Below are positions 41,712 through 53,948 of a DNA stretch of 64,000 bases, piece by piece. Position 1 is the first letter of the stretch. The number at the start of each line of letters is the position of its first letter. Source of the DNA: Tricholoma matsutake. Its lineage: Eukaryota > Basidiomycota > Agaricomycetes > Agaricales > Tricholomataceae. The stretch is taken from the NCBI GenBank assembly GCA_026075535.2, contig AP026538.1, positions 7,502,001 through 7,566,000 on the forward strand. The letters run 5' to 3'. The position numbers and the translations under genes are program-made. Under the pieces are notes generated by a model, which worked only from the letters and a program-made list of their open reading frames with translations, ran no database searches and was not told where the DNA came from.

Positions 41712-44419
41712 TCAAAATTCTTCGATATCATCACTCTCTAGCCACCCTTCTTCATCATACTCCTGGTGTTTACATGTCCAGCTTACCTGATCTTCTTCCT
41801 CTTCATACGACCTATTCGCTCGTCCGCCCAGATCGCTCTCATTGAGCATGTCCATATTTCCAAACGATTTCCCAAACATAAATGACAATTTGGAAAATAA
41901 CTGATGAGAACCTGGCGGGGGCAATGTTGTACTTCCTAATGTGTCCTTCGCCCTCAAGACGCCACCAAGTTCCATGGCAACTTCTGTTGGACTCCATCCT
42001 GCGGTGCTAGAGGCAAATCCAGCCTGTGGTAATATTTCTGGTCGAGGCTAGCACATACACACATAAAGGAAACTTCACCGACCCCATTAGTTTGCCCCGC
42101 GGCAATCCACGCCTGTGTATCTCTCACGCCTTCCCATGCATCCTTCTCTCTCTGTAGGCAATCAAAAAACGCAGGCTTGAAAATCTTCTGGGAGCGCCTT
42201 GTTACGGGGGACGGGAGACTGTGTAGTGTGCCGAGGGTCAGTAGATGGAAGCTGTGTGGGTTCGCTTGGTACCACTGAATCAGAAGATCAGAGTCCAAGG
42301 TCAAATGTAACTCGCGGCGTAAACGTACGGCTTCACCACCACTAGAATCAACCCAACTTAACCAATCCGCGACTTCATCACATTGTTCTATGTCATCGCA
42401 AAATTGAGGATAATTCTGCTGGATGTAAAGTGAAAATAGTGAAGAGTCGATTGGGGAGTCAGCATAGAGCCTCTGGTAGATAACAGGGCACATCAGACAC
42501 AAGAGCAGGAATGTTGACACGACATACGTCAACATCAATTCGACTAGTTCTTCGTTCATGCTCCTGCAGGTATGTCGGCAGCTTCGGGGGGTCTTTCAAC
42601 AGTGCGTCCATAGCTTTCTCCCGTTGTATATCTTTGGCACTGGCCGATGCACTTGGAGGATCGCCTTTCCCTGGACCCAAGATTGATAAGCACGTAGAAA
42701 ATTATCCCGGGAAGAAAAACTACGCTTGTTGTATAACACCTTGCCCATCAAATGGAAAAGCACCAAACTCTGCTCTCTCCGAGTCACAGACTCCAGCACA
42801 ACCACTGAGCCGTTCTTCCTCTTCCGCCCTTTATTTCCCATTTCAATGACAGAAGCAAATTGCAATGCCATCACTGCACTTCTGATGTCGCCATTCGATG
42901 ATTCGACGATGATGTCTAAAACCTCCTTCGATGGAGGCCTCTGAATTGAGCCCGTATAATGCATCCGAATAAGCGCTTGCAAGGCTTTCAAAAGAAGAGT
43001 GGGTGCAATTGGATTAAAACTAGACCAGAAAGATTAGCAGAAAGGCACAGGCAACCGTGCAGGACGTTCGTACCTAATTTGAGTGACATAAGGTCCGCCC
43101 AACAAATCCCGCGAAAGGACAGTTCTGACATCGACAACACCATTTCTGTCTTTACCCCAGCCTGTTCCATTCGTCAGACGCTCGTCGCTTGCTTCGCCCC
43201 TCATCCCTGCATCGCTCACGATTATAACTACAGGAACAGGAGGTTGCGGGGGTGGAGAGACGACAAGTGACTGCAGGGCGGCATGGAATTTAGCTTGAGT
43301 TTCAGGGTGCAGAATGTTTGGAAGATCTTCTAGAAGAATTATTTTTCGCTTGGGTACCCACTTTGCGGATTGAGAAGAAGGTCCGGACTGGGTTGGCGGG
43401 GAAGGAGGGATATGATGTCTTCTCGATTCGGAGCCGCCTGTAGCGGTGAATACATTTTGACAACTTGACGCACGGTTGATAAATGCTTCGAATTTGGAGT
43501 ATAGCGTTTCGCGGTCGAGATCCTGTTCAAAGGAGGGATAAAGAGTGTCGGAGCCAGTCGACGGAAAATTAAGCGCGTGATCTGTATGACACCAGGAGGG
43601 GGGGGCAGGGAAGGATTAGCATGTGAGCCTGTCAAAATTTGCCTTGGTATGCACCCAAAGTAGTAGACGAGCTTTCATCCATAGCATTCCGCCACTCCAG
43701 AATTTCGAATCCCATTTCCCGCGCCAAGACACGGATTGTAGTCGTTTTCGCTGTACCAGCTGGCCCGGTTAAAACCAGGATTCTCTGCAGAAGCATCAGC
43801 ATCGACTGGTGATGAAAGCATACGAGAGACCGTACTCGATATCTTGTCAACTTGCTAGAAGGACCTCCCTCAAATGCCTCGTTCAACCACCGACGGAGAT
43901 CTTCAACTTTCCTGCTGTGTACCGCCAGTTCTGCCTGAACCCGACGCGCTGAATACGCATGAACGTAAGAGTTCGAAAAAGCCCCACCTCTGTTTTTGGT
44001 TCATAGATATCGACCCACAACCTGTCGTCTGAGACAATCACCACATCAGCAGAGAGTTCAAACCATTCATCGAATACACGCACTTTGTTCTTCACTTGGA
44101 TGATCGCACATTCCCACATTCAGGAGATCCTTCGATTTACCCTTCCCCTTGACACTGCCTTGTGATGAGTTGAAGCTCTTGGTCTCCATCTTCCGTCCAC
44201 TGGTATGTAGTTCGGTAGGAGTTTTGAACTGCGCGTGGTGCGTTTAATTCTGTCGATCAGAATGCACAAAAGCTCACGAGTACACACTGCAGTAAGAGGA
44301 TCAAATCTCCTCGTCCTAGGTGAAGGGTTTGGTGTTGCCGAATCCAACCTCATGATGTTCGCTCTAGATAGCAAAGTTCTGGACTTTTTCTGAGATCCAG
44401 TTTGCTGAGATTTCGGCAT
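41712..44419 (-). CDS. RAD17: Rad17-type checkpoint clamp loader
   Basis: This subunit pairs with RFC2-5 to load the 9-1-1 clamp at DNA damage in the nucleus. Eleven exons give 726 aa: 44419-44288, 44228-44141, 44094-43988, 43934-43836, 43784-43643, 43581-43074, 43019-42724, 42670-42528, 42472-42329, 42274-42079, 42037-41712. Family motifs are LWVDIYEPKTEAELAVH, Walker A VLTGPAGTAKTTT, Walker B region IILLEDLPN, FNPIAPTLLLKALQ, SSNGDIRSAVMALQF, SLVLFHLMGKVLYNKR and YADSPIDSSLFSLYI. The C-terminus is acidic (YEEEEDQ, ESDDIEEF). Exon 2/3 and 10/11 junctions are the least certain. One intron uses a GC donor (43642). Its start lies 76 bp after the GH71 stop on the same strand. Confidence 0.9.
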
Positions 44420-44495
44420 CTTAGGGTTGATCGTCAGGAAAGTGTATCCACGTGACTACAGAGCTCTGATGTTACACCGGTGTTTGGAGATCTAC

Positions 44496-46070
44496 TTACG
44501 AAGACGCTACAAAGGCATTAAAATTATAATTTGGCGGATGCTCTGAAAACCGAAAACCATCCGGCTTGAATGTTAACTCATTCATCCCGTTCCTGTAAAT
44601 CTCTACAACGACATCGCACTCGGCATTGAGAGGAAGTTTCAACTTGGAAGAACCTGGTGGCAGTGAAGTAAAAGTCTGCACTGAATCGCCACACGACATT
44701 TTTACATCTGCTGACGACGTTAGGAACACAACCGTCCAGAGATAATCTGCTGTCTACAAGTAATATGTTGGTGAGACTACTAGGTCCATAGGCAAGAACA
44801 GGGGTAAACTTACCCATTCCCAATGTGTGGGCCTCCCGACACTGTCAGGCGCGTCCGCATTCGCTGGATATAGTCTTGCCCATGAGAAAATGCGATCACG
44901 ACATATTGTTGGGTAAACTCCAGACTTGAACGCTGCAATATAATACCCTATGAGATCCACCCAGGCTAGAATCACGAATTTGTCAGATTCCCATCCACAA
45001 AGCGCGTTACACACGCACCCTGGTGATCAAACCCATTTGTCCATGCCTCAGAATGTGGTTGATCGCCTGCAATCGGCCCGATATAATGCGATTCGCCATA
45101 ATCATTCCAAGTGACAATCTGTGTTATATCGACCGATTCTCGGTTGGTAACGAGCATGTCCCAACGTTTAGATAACAGCCAGTCGTCCGAGCGGTAAATG
45201 AAATTCTTGTTGAAAGAATCGGGGGCGTAATGCTGTGTGGAGAATCGTTTGATAGCAGATCTTGCGTTCATAACAAATACAACTCACAGTAAAGAACCAA
45301 GGAGAAACGGCAGCCATATATGAACGTCCTGGAAGGTTACGTATGTAGTCGTTGTCAGAATCAAAGTTGATGTCATAATCCCCCATTGGCCATCCTGAAT
45401 TCCACTATGAATGACAATCTTTTAGCAGACCTCAGACCGTGAAGATGAAGAAGCTTACGTTGAATGCGCCATCCATGACACTTACGCCGTTGAATGAAGA
45501 CGGATCGATAAAGAATGAGGGCATGAAAAAAACGGGGGGGCCGCTCTTTACCGCATTGTTCCAGCCCTCGTTAAAGCTTGGCGCTCCAAAGCTACAGGAC
45601 TGTCCTGCAAACGTCGAGACGAATATCTTCCCATCGTACACCAAGTAATTTGGATGCTGGCCGAACATATTGATATAGTACTTCAGGTCATTAGCATCAT
45701 CAGCAGTGGTACAGGGCATGGACGTCATATCGAACGACATGAACAGCTTGAAGTTTGGCCCAAAATTCTCCGCAGCGGCAAACGCGTCAGCCGCTCTGTC
45801 CCGTTGCCACAGTTCCTGGCCAACGTTGAGCGCGAATGCGTCTATGCCTCTAGATGCTGCCAATGCGATATCTGAGGATAATGTAAATAAAGAGATTGCA
45901 CAGAAGGGAGTAATGGAACAGTTACTTGTTAACCAGTCCCCGTAAGCGAAGTCTTTATAGGTATTCCCGACCATGAAGTGTGCGACAGCAAGCTTAGGTC
46001 TGGCGTAGGAAAGGGCACCCGACACCATGAAACACGAGAGCACAAGCAGGATGCAAGTGAGTGATATCAT
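44496..46070 (-). CDS. GH71 alpha-1,3-glucanase, secreted
   Basis: This glucan endo-1,3-alpha-glucosidase (mutanase) cleaves fungal cell-wall alpha-1,3-glucan outside the cell. Exons are 46070-45926, 45871-45459, 45404-45288, 45232-45019, 44965-44814 and 44753-44496, giving 432 aa. A signal peptide is visible (MISLTCILLVLSCFMVSGALS). The GH71 blocks follow: KLAVAHFMVGNTYKD, GIDAFALNVG, KLFMSFDM, PNYLVYDGKIFVSTF, MDGAFNWNSGWP and ITWNDYGESHYIG-type sequence (IVTWNDYGESHYI). Acidic residues in these blocks are the likely catalytic set. It probably serves wall remodelling or attack on other fungi. A strong donor-like GTAAGTAG overlaps the stop, so a slightly different C-terminus is possible. Confidence 0.9.
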
Positions 46071-46319
46071 GGTGTAGCAGGTTTGGACGAAGGACGAGAA
46101 TGAATACGAAGGGAGGCATGACTGTAGTTAAATAGACATTGCTAGGGAGGCTGACGAGCACGAAAGGGATACTTCTAGACCATTGTTTTCAAAGTTGCGG
46201 CTGACTGACCAGTAGCGCCCTCTTGACAGTAGTATGGGAACTACTGCCTTCACTACCTTGTAAGTAATATCGACCATAAGCGCGTTCAGTATCAGTCCCA
46301 GCAGGATCTTACCAAAACA

Positions 46320-47580
46320 TATCCGATGCTCTGCTTCCCCGAGAAACCTTCGCAGGATCCCAGTTTTTTTTTTCTTTTGTTCCTTTCGGTTTTGATGTCT
46401 TCACCACCACCGACCATGCAGATTTGATGATCAACGATGCGAGCAGGTATCTGGATTTGAGCATCCGATGGTCAAGTGAATTACTGTAATTACAGTTTCA
46501 ACGGAAAGACGGGAAAGTTGTAAGCAGTCTCCAGGCAGAGCCGGATGCTTTGGCGGAATGATCAGAAAGCTGCTCTTGAGTTCGCATGTTACCACTACAT
46601 GCACACTTCCCCTTCCAGAATTTGAAGGATCCTCACCTCGTCACAAGAAATACGTCTGCACAATACGTCTGGACGACACCCACCACCGCCTCGTGCTTCC
46701 GCTTTGACCAGTTTTGATGGTGTCAAGCACATCCTGTCTGACCCTCATTTCATCTCTGTGTACAGCAACCGCGTTCGACATTACGATCGTATGATGTCTG
46801 AATTGCTAACCTGTGAACATATTGATTATTCCATTTTAAGGGTGTGAGCAGGTGTGAGCAAGGAAGAAGATGCTCGCAAGAGGTTCAACATCCTCCGAGT
46901 CGATGGTTCTGCACCCCTCTTCTCCAGAGTCCAGAGACATGGGCGGAAATTTTTAAAGGCTCTCATCGTAGAAAAATCATTCGACCATATCGGATGCTAA
47001 CCCAGATGTGAGCGAGTGTTTTCATCATGCAACTTTCCGGAGCCTTGACCCCTTACTAGCCTACGACATCTGGAGCCACTCCTGCTACAGCAGCCTACAA
47101 TCGACCTGTAGACAAGGCCCAAGACCTTCGGCCGGGAAGAGTCTAGGTGTGAGCTTTCCTCACGTCCGAGTCGTTGACTTTATTGCTCACAGCCCGCCCT
47201 GCTAGACTTTTCTCCACTCCATTCTTCGAACCTGTGTGCAGGTTTCTTCCCTATTGGCACATTGAAGCCCCCCAACAAGCAGCAGACTATTCCCGTTATA
47301 TCAGAACCAATCCTTGGACTTAAGAACATGAAAGGCACGAATGGTCAGTCCGACAAGTTGTCGTTCCTTCTTCACTATTTAGAATGGGCCGTCATGTGGT
47401 TTATCTGATAGGTTCTCGGAACGGTGGCATGGGAGCCCACGGGAGTGGTACATCAACGCCCAAGGGAAAGTCACTCCTTTCCCGGATTCACCTTATCGTA
47501 CAGGTACGGATTCGGATATCCTCTATTTACGTGACAAAAATTCTGACACTTGCCAGAATGTAGAGTTCGAGTAAATTTTT
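46320..47580 (+). pseudogene. Possible decayed Ppo-like oxygenase
   Basis: No intact gene is present between the GH71 promoter and Uba2. Two plus-strand snippets read like exons: near 46,700 (SFDGVKHILSDPHF, then YSNRVRHYDRMMSE) and near 47,410 (RFSERWHGSPREWYINAQG, then KVTPFPD). They resemble segments of fungal fatty-acid dioxygenase/P450 fusions (psi-factor-producing oxygenases), the second being like the C-terminus. The distance between them is far too short for the missing P450 core, and stops lie around them. This is a guess from pattern memory. The remaining ~1.7 kb of this gap shows nothing else. Confidence 0.25.
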
Positions 47581-47831
47581 ATTTGTACCTAGCCTTACAT
47601 TTCAAATAACTCTTTGACAATCTCAAGGGAACTTTTCATTCGGTTACTGATTAACAGACGTCAATTGAATACTGATAAGTTAGATCCATCCCCGCATGTG
47701 CATCACAAAAGGCCTAACTACAAAGCATTTATTAGCGCATAATAGAAGCATTAATTTGATAAGAACTCGAATAGAAACGCAACATCGCACTCCTTCTCAC
47801 TTTCTTTCTTGAAGCTTGAAGTTCCATTCAA

Positions 47832-50387
47832 TCAATCAATCTCAATGATATCATCAACAAGCAAATCATTCGCCCCCTCCATCAGTACCAAACCATCCTC
47901 TTCCAACTTCCTTTTCTTGCTCGGACTGGGCCCTACACCAGGGGTGCCGTTCACATGGGCAGTGACGCGTGGACGCTTCGGCGTCGGGGCCAAATCAATG
48001 ATTTCCCCATCGTCCACCGGGAGCCCGCGCTTCAAGTTCACTCTCGGCGGCGTTTCAGGCGGCGGCGGGGCAATCTTCGGCTTCTTTGAAGGCTCCGGCA
48101 ACGGTGTTGGCAGTATAAAGGGCTGGGCGTCTTCAGGATAGTTTTTTCTGCAAAACACGAAACTCGTGTCAGACTAACGATCTTCCTGGTCTCAAAATTG
48201 TACTCACGGCAACTCCCCTAACCCAATAGCTAGGGTACTCCACTCGCCTTCCTCATCTACCACAGTCAAAAACTTGCCCCGCGTCACATTCAAGCTCTCC
48301 AATGTACGCTCCCAATTATCCTCCCAGTCTGGATCACTCAGCACCCTCTTATCCTCATACACACTGACCTCCCTCCCTTCGCCTCCGAGCACACCTCTCA
48401 CCACCTCCCCCAACCGCGCACGCGTAGGGTCGCACTGTACAAGGATGTAAGTGTCCCGGCAGACGCCGCACGCTGGATTCGGCTTGGAGAGGCTGATCGC
48501 GCTCAGCGGGACTGCGGGCTTGTACTGTAGGTGCACATTACGCAGCTTGTCGTGGGATTTACTAAGAAGGTGCAAGGCCTGCAGGACGATGAGCCCCGAG
48601 ATGATCGCGTTTGTCGTTGCGATCGCCGGGATGATGTTGCCGGCCATCTCTGTATCATTTGGACCGTTAAATGAGACAAATGAGACAAGAGGATGGTCAG
48701 AAAGCATGCACCTTTCACTTCCCACCTCGTCTTCCCGCCGATCCCATATGCAGCGGATCGCAGGTTCGACGAGGCAGTCACAAAATCGAGTGTGTCATCG
48801 TCGTCCTTATCAAAAGAGATGGTGTCTTCCCCGTTCTGGAGCCGTGAAGCCAACCGGTTCGTACTGAATTCTTCTTATCAGCTTGGGTTTTGAAGATTGG
48901 GAATCACACACACCTTGCAACAAACATCAAAAGATTGTCCCGCAACGTCAACGCCCGCTGATCCTTCAGCCCATTCGCCGCGCCAACATCAACAGTGCCA
49001 TTCGGCTGACTGTGAGTGTGTCCGTTCGCCACCAGCTCCACTGTTGTGTGTTTACTTCCACTTCCACTTGCAACGCTCCCATTATTACTGAACTCTACTC
49101 CTTCAGAGCGGATCACAAATGTGCCGTTCATGATGCCATCATAATCAAGGGGCACTGGTGGTGATCGCGAACGCCACATATCTGACATGATAAGCAGGTT
49201 CTTGATATCGGCGTTGTAGACCTAAGGGACCGTCAGGTAATATGGACTAAGCGCGGGTCGCAAGACCAACCTTTTCAAAGACCATTTTTGCGGCATTTCT
49301 TTTGATATCTGTCGAATGAGAGCGCAAAGCATCCCGCACGACTTTGAATGCCAGTGCTTCCTCGCGAAGGGTGGCGATTTCTTGCGCTGTAGTACAATGC
49401 TAAATTATTCAGGATGGTTTGAAATCGATGGATTTGAATACCATTTTCGCCTTGTTGTTCAGCTTCGTCTAATTCACCTACTGCGTCTTCGTCTTCCCCG
49501 AACAACTGTCTATCGTTATGTTGTCGGATATCATATACCGGCGTTCAGGGAAAAACGCACCCTAGTAAATAGCTTTTGCTCCATACAATACAGTGGATGG
49601 GCTGGCTTGGTGTCGAACGAATAGTACAGACAGGGAACGTTTTCGGCGTTGGTTTTGGTATACAGTCGAAGCACTCCGTCCGATCCTGCAAGAATCACTA
49701 TTGACTGACATATATGCACACAATCCCTAGCGTACCTTCAATAAGGGCTGAACCTGACCAAGATACCCAGCCGTCCCTGACTCTACCAGCGGTACTTGTG
49801 CGGCCATGCACATCTTGTTCACGTGTCTGCGGGCGTCTTTTGGGTGGTAAACATGGTCGGGGGGCGGTAATGTGATAGATAGATGCCTTGAAGCTTACCG
49901 AGGTTATCGAGTGCATTGAGGACGATGTCATAGGTCTGGAACCACGGTATATCATACTGGGGCTCTTTAATATTTCCATGGATAGGAGTGAGTTGAACAT
50001 TGGGGTTGAATGGGGCAGCGGTCTGTGCAGCAATCTGTAGCGTTACGACTATTGAAAACCGGAACATAGAATTGAGATATCGTGCACGCACCAATGCTTT
50101 ACTCTGCTTGACGTCCTTCTTCTTGAAGAGAAACTGCCTGTTGAGATTTGACAAGTCTATAGTATCTAGGTCAAGGACAGTGATTTTCCCAAATCCTGTC
50201 AAAACAATGTTCTTTACTGGGTTCGAGGTCAGATAATCTCAAGTAGAGTGGAATGTCTGAACATACAGAGCTCACAACCAATGCCACCAGCACCGACCAA
50301 GAGAACTTTTGTGTTTGGTAACTGAGAATGGAGTTTCGAGCCAAGAATGGCTTTGACGTGAGCTGTGCGTGCTCTAGCGGTTGACAT
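47832..50387 (-). CDS. UBA2: SUMO-activating enzyme subunit Uba2
   Basis: This is the catalytic E1 subunit that, with Aos1, adenylates SUMO and carries it as a thioester in the nucleus. The ATG at 50387 opens [20 protein letters not shown]. Motifs in order are the nucleotide-binding loop [68 protein letters not shown], and the catalytic-cysteine block [16 protein letters not shown] near 49,610. Later blocks are [12 protein letters not shown], a ubiquitin-like fold ([17 protein letters not shown]) and a basic nuclear-signal-like tail (KKRKLEEDG). There are many short introns; exon 1 is 50387-50267, joined to 50216. A Ser/Gly-rich insertion ([18 protein letters not shown]) lies in the middle. 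Stop is TGA 47832-47834. Confidence 0.9.
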
Positions 50388-50503
50388 TGTGGGACTCGAT
50401 GGTCAGAGTCTTTGCTCAACGTGAGTACTCAAGTTTTGACGCGCTGTCACAAATGCGTCGGGTCACACGATTGTCACACTAATATTCAGGAGCAGTAAGT
50501 ACT

Positions 50504-50933
50504 TTACTCTTTCCCGAGACAACGCGCCTCAAACTCCTCACTAAAGAGTGCCAGATCTGACCAAGGCCGAAGCGAAACCGTCCCAGAAAGCTCCAGTACG
50601 TCCCTGTACCGGATGAGATGTACCCCACACAAAGCGCATGCGAACCCTAGTTGTTGAAGTATCTCCACTGTTAACCTTGCTGGTTGAGCGACGGTCCATC
50701 TTCTCAGTTTCGTTGATTCTTTCATGCGAGGTAAATCAAGGAAACTGGAGCAAAACTAGAGGGCACGCGGGGTCGTGGAGGTCGGTCCGGATAGTCTCAT
50801 GGCTGGTGCTCAGGTTGCTCCTTCGTACCTCAAAACTCGAGGGTAAGTACCACGGTCGGGCATCGACTTGTGATGCGATGTACGTGTTCGCTCTACAGAT
50901 ATTGTTGAAATCGGAGAACGTCGTTCTCTCCAA
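50504..50933 (-). CDS. Small hypothetical protein, gene model unclear
   Basis: Two minus-strand open stretches may be exons of one small gene. The downstream one (50725-50504) reads MKESTKLRRWTVAQPARL, then ILQQLGFACALCGVHLIRY, and ends CLGKE. The upstream one (to about 50933) reads ASQVDARPWYLPSSFEVRR. I recognise no family and cannot place an intron with certainty. A non-coding region is equally possible. Confidence 0.25.
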
Positions 50934-51094
50934 AAATGGCTAACTTGCGGAGCTCCCTACACAACTAGGTACTGCATAAGATCCCGCCCCTCGTTAAACA
51001 ATAAATCAAGCCCGAACAGGGCTACTCCTCGACTTGCCATTCTCCCGCCTCCCTCCGCGTATCCCAACATTGTGCATATCCGAATCGTTCAATT

Positions 51095-52157
51095 CTACTC
51101 CAGTGAACCCGACTCTTCGAAATCTGTGTTCTGCGATGAACTCCCGTCTGCAACGGGTACGCTTGCAAGCACATTTCCACTTGTCCCACGAAACGAGCGT
51201 GATGACCAGAAGGAGTCGTAGGTAAGCGTAGAGGAAGAGGACGTGGAAGAAGACGCGAAGTTAGAAGAGTCATGCCTTGAGCTAGGCTGCCCTGGCATGC
51301 CATCTAAATGGTAATTTGTCGACGAGGGATGACCAGGTGCTGATGACAAGCCCCGTCCCGGAGTCGGAGAATTGGACGTGCGCGAGGCATCAGCGCTTCC
51401 GGAAGCGTTACCTTTCATGACGTATTGTTGCCCTGGCTGTGGAGGGGGTTGGGAATTCAAGTAAGGGCTCACTGTCCTCGGTGAGGGGAATGACAATGTC
51501 CGGGAAAGTGAAGATGGTGTCGGAGAACGCTTGCCCTCGCCATTTACGTCCATTGAAATCAAGGAACTAATTCCTGATGGATATGACATATGAACTTCAG
51601 CGCTGGAACTAGGCTGAGGCACTTCGGAAGTTGGTGAATGGAAGAAAGATCCGACATACGAATTACTATCCTCCTGGTTGCTTGAAGCGAAATTTGGATT
51701 CGCATGGTTCCGAGACAACGTGGACAAGCCGACTTTAAAAGATAATGATGATGGAAGTGGGCTCCTAGATTGCGTGAACGCAGGTGCGTCGTTCTGCGTA
51801 GTGGCAACGAGTGAGGGCAGTGGATATGCTTTCGCTCCCCGTTGATGTGCATGGTGAAAATAGAGATTCTCTACTTCGTTCAGATTTTGTTTTTGCTCGA
51901 AAGAGACAGGATGAGCATTCCATGAATCGTCACAAGAAGAACGACATACCCAGCCATAGTCTACCTTCAACCGAGCATATTGGAGACGCATTTGGAGTTG
52001 TCGTGAAAGCTACAAATTAAAGGCGTTTAGTGTCATTCATTTTGAGCAACAACAAAGACGGACGTACGTGATTAACCTTCGTCCTTTCGATGGTCTGTTT
52101 CTTCCGCCTTTCGTTCTCGTTGGGTTGGTTGTTTGCAGCAGAGGTGGGGCTGATCAT
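51095..52157 (-). CDS. Fungal basic/Ser-rich protein of unknown function
   Basis: Three exons (52157-52068, 52009-51950, 51895-51095) give 316 aa. The start MISPTSAANNQPNENERR is followed by a highly basic helical block (KKQTIERTKVNHLSRQLQ, MRLQYARLKVDYGW, then QKQNLNEVENLYF) spanning the first two introns. The remaining ~240 residues are Ser/Pro-rich and look disordered. The basic block looks like a conserved DNA- or protein-binding module of fungal regulators, but I cannot name it. The 54-nt second intron (51949-51896) is in frame and stop-free, so it could be retained. Confidence 0.65.
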
Positions 52158-52461
52158 CCCGGTTCAGTAAAATCTTGCGATATATCCTACAGATAGAGCG
52201 AACACAAGTATTCGAAGGGACGCAGAGGGGATGCCAGGGCAGCCAGGCGTTTGAAAAACTCGAGGCACGTGTAATAGAGTCACATGAGTTCCTAAATCCA
52301 TCACGTGAATCGCAACTGTACTTATGTCTTACTCAGTGCCACTCGTGACTCCGGCGTTCCGGATACATGATGTTTTCCGTCTAGTGAGTTATTTTTAGTT
52401 GTAGCTATACTCAACTCCTATTCAGAGAGAGCAGGGTCCAAATTCGTTATCGTAGACGGCC

Positions 52462-53143
52462 ATGCCGCTTTCTCCTCCCCTCAATTTCCGATCGTGGTTA
52501 TTTGAGAATGAACATTTGCTTCAGCCACCCGTGAACAATTTCTGCATGTACAAAGGCGGTGACTTCATCGTGATGGCGGTGGGAGGGCCTAACGAAAGGA
52601 AGGATTATCATGTTAATGAAACGGAGGTCAGGCTAGTTTGCCTGACCCACTACTGGTGGGATCACTAATACTCTGCGGTAGGAGTGGTTTTATCAGCACA
52701 AAGGCGGGATGCTGTTACGGACTGTAGACGGCGATAAATTCAGAGATATCAGAATCGAAGAAGGGGATATGTTTTTATTACCTGGTGAGAAGCGATATTA
52801 CATCTGTCCTGTCTCATGTCCAACGCTGCTGCAGCCAACACACCCCATAACCCGGTGCGATACGCGAACACGATCGGACTGGTGGTTGAACGCGTAAGAC
52901 CACCAGAGTCAATCGGCAAGTCGTTTCCTCTCTTTGCCCAAATTCTTTCTTGCTTAGTTGTGCTCAGACCGTCTTCGTTGGTATTGTCCTTCATCCACTC
53001 ACGCGGAGCCAACGATCATCTACGAAGAGTCATTTCACGTCACAGATTTGGGCACTCAGCTCAAACCTGTTATCGAACGTTGGATGATGCAGGAGGATCT
53101 CAGGAAATGTAAACTTTGCGGCACGGCGGCCGACGCTAAGTAA
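52462..53143 (+). CDS. BNA1: 3-hydroxyanthranilate 3,4-dioxygenase
   Basis: This Fe(II) cupin enzyme opens 3-hydroxyanthranilate in the kynurenine route to quinolinate and NAD, in the cytosol. Exons are 52462-52626, 52682-52784, 52835-52915 and 52968-53143, giving 174 aa. The metal-binding His/Glu/His set is visible in [18 protein letters not shown] and [13 protein letters not shown]. The cupin block [12 protein letters not shown] and the RLRWYCPS block confirm the family. The C-terminus keeps one CxxC pair (CKLCG). The third intron begins with GC (GCAAGT...CAG). ATG 52462 gives the usual short family N-terminus. Confidence 0.9.
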
Positions 53144-53948
53144 CAGAATCGCGCTGTATTTATCATTTATCTATTGTGTATCTCAGTGTGTACTGTATAG
53201 TGAGTACGCTTTCGTTTATCGATTGTAAATTCCCGGCCGCACATCTTGTCGATGATACGTAGGACACACAAGGACAAAAGACTATTCCAGGTACTTACAT
53301 GAAAGGCAGTGCTCCTTAATACGCGTGTCCGATAGTGCGACTAAAAAGGATTAGCACTTCTTGTCAAGGTACAATCGCAGAGACATAGGGTAGCGTTGGA
53401 CCTCAGGCCTCCTCAACACTCAGCGCTCAGCTTCCACAGGCTTTCATCCATCCATCACCACCTTTGTCTCTATGATAAGATTGACAGGCTGAAAAAAAAA
53501 AAACGAAAAAAAGAAGATTGACGGACAGTCGTTTCCACTGTGAACAAAGCTGCCGCTGTGCATTTGGCAATTCCAGCAGATTCCAGCGGTCAGCTGTGTT
53601 CATTAAACCGCATGTAGCCATGGTCTAGTCCTTACTTGGCCTTACTTCCCTTGATCTGCATGCACCATCATCTTCGGTGCCACTTATTCCCTTCCTTCAC
53701 GGATGTTCCTTCCTTATATTGTTCCATTCACCTGTCAAGTTAATGTCGCATCGCCATCATGCCATGCAATGTCGTTTCTGGGTTTGTAACCGGCTCTCAT
53801 TGTGCGCCGGTTTGTATGGCTCTGAAGCCCCTGAATGAATTATATATAAACCCGACTCCTCGTCTGTTCAAAGCAAGAGCTTCTGTTCCACCCTTTGTAG
53901 TATCAGTCTTCTAAACCCTCGTCGCCCTCATCAGCTCTTCACTTCAGC
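53144..53948. other. Intergenic with promoter of repeat protein
   Basis: About 800 bp without a recognisable gene. ATTATATATAAACCC near 53,838-53,853 is a good TATA box about 100 bp upstream of the next ATG, followed by pyrimidine-rich leader sequence, as in strongly expressed fungal genes. Confidence 0.5.
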
